A stretch of 64,000 nt of DNA from Sorghum bicolor (taxonomy: Eukaryota > Streptophyta > Magnoliopsida > Poales > Poaceae), in NCBI RefSeq assembly GCF_000003195.3, contig NC_012878.2:54126629-54190628 (forward strand), in the 5' to 3' direction. Under the pieces are notes generated by a model, which was given only the letters and a program-made list of their open reading frames with translations, was not told the DNA's origin and ran no database searches. Positions 60,848 through 64,000 of this stretch are shown piece by piece. Position numbers and translations under genes: made by a program. Position 1 is the stretch's first letter. Every line of letters starts with the position of its first letter.

Positions 60848-62267
60848 TAAGTAGCCACCCAGTACAATTTCGTTCTGAATATCCTTGGGAAGCTCAGTTG
60901 CTCCGCGCATCAACACCCAGCCATAAATATTCTGCCATGCCTTCTGTGTATATATACTCTCGAGTTGAAACTAGTGTAGAACTAGAACTAACTTTCCATT
61001 GGCCGATCGAGGGAGAACGAGAATGGGGGAGGATAGTGATCTGAGCCATTAGGATAAGATCTATGGACCATGGATGCATGCCCAACGGCAGTCAAAATGC
61101 ATCTTCTGCAAGCTGGGATTGGGAAACATTGGGCAATCCAGCCAGTTCCTTAGCTACGATCCAATGGGTTCCTTTTTTGAGATAGGCCATCCAATGGGTC
61201 TCATTTCCTTCCTAAAACAAAAGTTGGATAACACGTGCATTGGGTGCAACTACTGTAGAACCGGCACGTCGCCCTCCTTTTCCATTGCCTAATTGAGGGA
61301 GGACGAGCTAGAATGGGGACGAGAGTGATCAGAGCTGGTGTGTTGATTGAGATGTACATGGTGTATTGTTTACATATTGACCATGAAAGCAGAATTGAGA
61401 ATTCAGTGTGGGGTGGTAAGTAAGCTCATCATGGATTTGTTGTGCGCCTGTGGACGTCGCCTAGTTCCTGACCGCTAAGGTATTTGTGAAACTTGTGCTC
61501 TTACATTCTGAGCAAGTTATTATCTAGCATAACCAATAGCATCATTAGTCCCGCATTATAGTAACTAGTCATCCAACACTGGGAACTATTATTCTCCTCA
61601 AGAATTGTTGATAGCTAATTTGGAACATGTCTCTCCAAATTGGCTAACTAGATTGATTTTCCTTGTCTCTCTACGCCGACTCGGACAAAACCAGTTTAGG
61701 TTGGTTTGCCAAACCGGGTAGTAGAATCCAAAGGACATTTGAATTCATTTGAAACACAAAGTTGTTAATATTTTCTAACGGGATAAGATCATCCTAGCTT
61801 ATAAATATAAAGGGGCATGGCCAATTGAAGATATCCAATAAATAAAAAAACAAATTAATCTAACCCCTAATCTTTTCTGACCCCATATTTTTTAAAAAAA
61901 AATCTGTTATGCACTTTTCTCGACATGATTCATGGATGTTCGAGAAGTGTTTGTGGCTCTTTCCAACATTTCTACCCAACGACAATTAACGTGTTTACCG
62001 CGAGCGCTCAAGCTCTTTTGGTACGGGACCTTTGCTTTGTCAACAAGAAGTGTTCAACTTCACGCATCAAAACTTGCTTGCATAATCCTTGTTCCTTGGT
62101 GTGAAACATTGAGTGATATCCCGAGCATAAAAACGGTTAAGATATTCCAACATATATATATTTACTTGTGTCAACTTTTCATCATTGGTTTGCGTGCAAA
62201 TCAAATTTGATTGGTCCTTTGATCGATCTATGTTTGGTGACTAACTTGATATAAGAGACAGTAAATA
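60848..62267. other. Intergenic; weak repeat of T-like sequence
   Basis: It contains two related stretches (about 60990-61040 and 61290-61330: CGAGGGAGAACGAGAATGGGG and GAGGGAGGACGAGCTAGAATGGGG, in part). No gene is supported. Confidence 0.4.
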
Positions 62268-63115
62268 CACTACTGGAAACTCGTTCTTTGTCGAGGGCCT
62301 GAGGCTTTGCCGAGGGCCAAATCTCGGGCACTCGGCAAAGACCTTTTTTGCCGAGGGCCGCCAACTGAGGCCCTCGGCAAAGAAAAGCCCTCGGCAAAGA
62401 AAGGTCCTCGGCAAAGACGCCCTCGGCAATTTTAGTGTGCTGAGTAACGGCAGCCGAGCCCCGTCAGCCTTTGCCGAGGGCCACCCGTCAGACCCTCGGC
62501 AAAGGTTTTTAATTTTTTTTTTACAAAATTCTTTGCCGAGGGCCTTTCCTGTGGCCCTCGGCAAAGACCTCCTTTGCCGAGGGCCATGCTTAGCCCTCGG
62601 CAAAGAATTTTTTTTGGATTTTTGAGTCATATTTTTTTTGGCACAAATCACATTATTTTAAACACAATTTTAAAAATTGGCACAAATTTTACTTTTTTAT
62701 ATATATTTCTTGAATTTATTTCAATTCGTCGTAATTTTCCCGCTGTTATAAATTTGAACTGCAGGTGCATGATATAATTAACTGTAGTCTTTCAAAAAAT
62801 ATTATTCATGTTATTTGATGTGTGTGGAGTCCCTACGCACAAACTCGAATCAAATTCCGCTCATCTTTTACACGTGACATGATTAGCCACTTCTCAGAAA
62901 ACTGATTTAAAATTATATTAAATCTATACGAGGTCTAAAAATCACGAAACTTGACGAGTCTTCATATTGACACATATGTAGGCTATGGTAAAAAATTCAA
63001 TCGTTTTCGAGTAAGTTGCGACGTCAGATGTCCAAAACCCAGACATCTCCATATATTGGAGTGAAATATTGTAGGCTGAGGTGCAAGAAACAAAAAGGCA
63101 AAGCCAAGAGTAGAC

Positions 63116-63578
63116 CGCGGCACTAACTGCACAGCTAGAGGCACAGAAGACCGCGTTCGAGGGAGCGCAGAAGCAGATGGCGGAGATGATGGTGATCATG
63201 CAAAGTCTTGGGCAAGCATCGGGTGTACCTGTGCTGTTTTCAGTTCCTCCACCTCCTACTCCTACAGCTACTCCTGTAAGTATAAAAGTCCTCTTTTCAC
63301 TTGTCTTTGCATGGATGTCGGCGTTCGTGCCGTTGTGGATGCAGGTTTTGTAAACCTCCCTGTTTAGGAGAGGTGCTGCCAAAATTTTTAATTGAGTCTA
63401 ATCTTTTTGTATTCTTAGATTACTAGATGCAATCTCGAAGTTATTGTTTTCCCATATTACTCAAATATGCAATCTCTGCTTCTTTGTGCAGCCTCCGTCC
63501 GCGGGTTCGAATCATCCTGTGAATGCGTCACCAGGTGATCAGGCCTTTCCTTCACCATCGTCTCATAGGCTACCTTGA
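63116..63578 (+). pseudogene. Last two exons of a CACTA-encoded protein
   Basis: Exon remnant 63116-63275 reads AQLEAQKTAFEGAQKQMAEM..., a helical Gln-rich tail, then PPPPTPTATP. A GT-AG intron (63276-63491) follows in phase 0, and the last exon 63492-63578 ends ...SPSSHRLP and TGA. This resembles the C-terminus of the second protein (Transposase_24-like) of plant CACTA elements. The upstream coding region is deleted, with an in-frame TAG just before. Confidence 0.6.
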
Positions 63579-63800
63579 TGAGGACTCGTGGTAGGTGATG
63601 TGGTTGGACTTTAGCGTGATTTGTGCTTTATAGTTGTGACTTGTGTTTGGATTTGATGAACTTGTTGTAATAAACATGTGAATGATGATGAACATGCCAA
63701 GACTTGTAATATGGTTGTGATATTATGATTTGTGGTTCATAATTATGGTTGTGATATATTGTGAGAAATTGGATTATGCGTGATATACATGTGTGATGGT

Positions 63801-63802
<2 letters not shown>

Positions 63803-63864
<62 letters not shown>
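63803..63864. repeat. (AT)31 microsatellite
   Basis: 62 bp of pure AT dinucleotide lies within the CACTA derivative. Long frames across it are artefacts. Confidence 0.95.
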
Positions 63865-63869
<5 letters not shown>

Positions 63870-64000
63870 GTTTATGTCGATGGAATGTAAGAAACAAATT
63901 AAAAATAAAATTTTTTGTCTCTTTACCGAGGGCCTTGACCATAGCCCTCGGCAAAGATTGGGTATTTGCCGAGGGCCTTCGCTATAGCCCTCGGCAAAGA

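Larger units (their letters stand above)
62268..64000 (+). mobile_element. CACTA (En/Spm-like) deletion derivative, right end outside the window
   Basis: It starts CACTACTGGAAAC, preceded by ATA. Subterminal 12-mers TTTGCCGAGGGC and their inverses crowd 62290-62600 and again 63925-64000, so the right end must lie just beyond the window. The interior of about 1.3 kb keeps only the end of a transposon gene and an (AT)31 microsatellite (63803-63864). Confidence 0.85.

Noticed and set aside
63628..63987. Frames across the (AT)n tract
   Set aside because: They are repeats of Tyr-Ile from pure AT dinucleotides and not genes.
1..64000. CRISPR arrays, operons, ribosome binding sites
   Set aside because: This is a plant nuclear sequence. 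No regularly spaced repeats of that kind are present.

Overview
This is a window of a plant nuclear genome, most likely an Andropogoneae grass such as sorghum or a close relative (inference). The support is a plant ferredoxin-type sulfite reductase that agrees closely with the maize protein as I remember it, grass-type miniature transposons whose ends read GGCCTTGTTTAG, a CACTA element with grass-type TTTGCCGAGGGC subterminal repeats, and a plant elongator tRNA-Met with an intron. Genes are sparse and separated by AT-rich, transposon-rich DNA.

Left part (1-16 kb). A single-exon gene for a basic, low-complexity MGCC...ECFIFL protein (2287-3204) comes first. Then comes the complete eight-exon sulfite reductase gene on the minus strand (6581-10806, 637 aa), and then a tiny AG-peptide gene (15350-15538). 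MITEs, several of them nested, fill the gaps.

Middle part (16-39 kb). A 2.4 kb TIR-type element with a GC-rich cargo lies at 16.4-18.8 kb. A 716 bp insertion with an 11 bp target duplication sits at 23.6-24.4 kb inside a small TATA-led unit. A LINE remnant lies at 26.5 kb. A two-exon gene for a 90-aa candidate signalling-peptide precursor is at 30196-30639, and a MULE-like element follows at 32.3-33.5 kb. From 33.5 kb onward a family of related units of about 0.5-1 kb is repeated several times and continues on the far side of the retrotransposon.

Retrotransposon (38962-52427). This is a complete 13,466 bp Ty3-type element of the Tat kind. Its two 677 bp LTRs look identical, it has a perfect 5 bp target duplication (CAGAG), and it carries an unbroken 1883-codon gag-pol frame on the minus strand. 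On the opposite strand, between gag-pol and the 3' LTR, it carries a full transcription unit of its own: a TATA box, nine exons joined by eight GT-AG introns that all keep frame, and an AATAAA signal. One in-frame TAG lies exactly at the end of exon 7. An intron-bearing passenger can survive retrotransposition only because it is antisense to the genomic RNA. This is the most interesting system in the window.

Right part (52.4-64 kb). More copies of the repeated units follow, then a tRNA-Met gene with a 146 bp tandem duplication beside it, hairpin MITEs, and the left part of a deletion-derivative CACTA element (from 62268) that runs off the window end and still holds the last two exons of a transposon protein gene.
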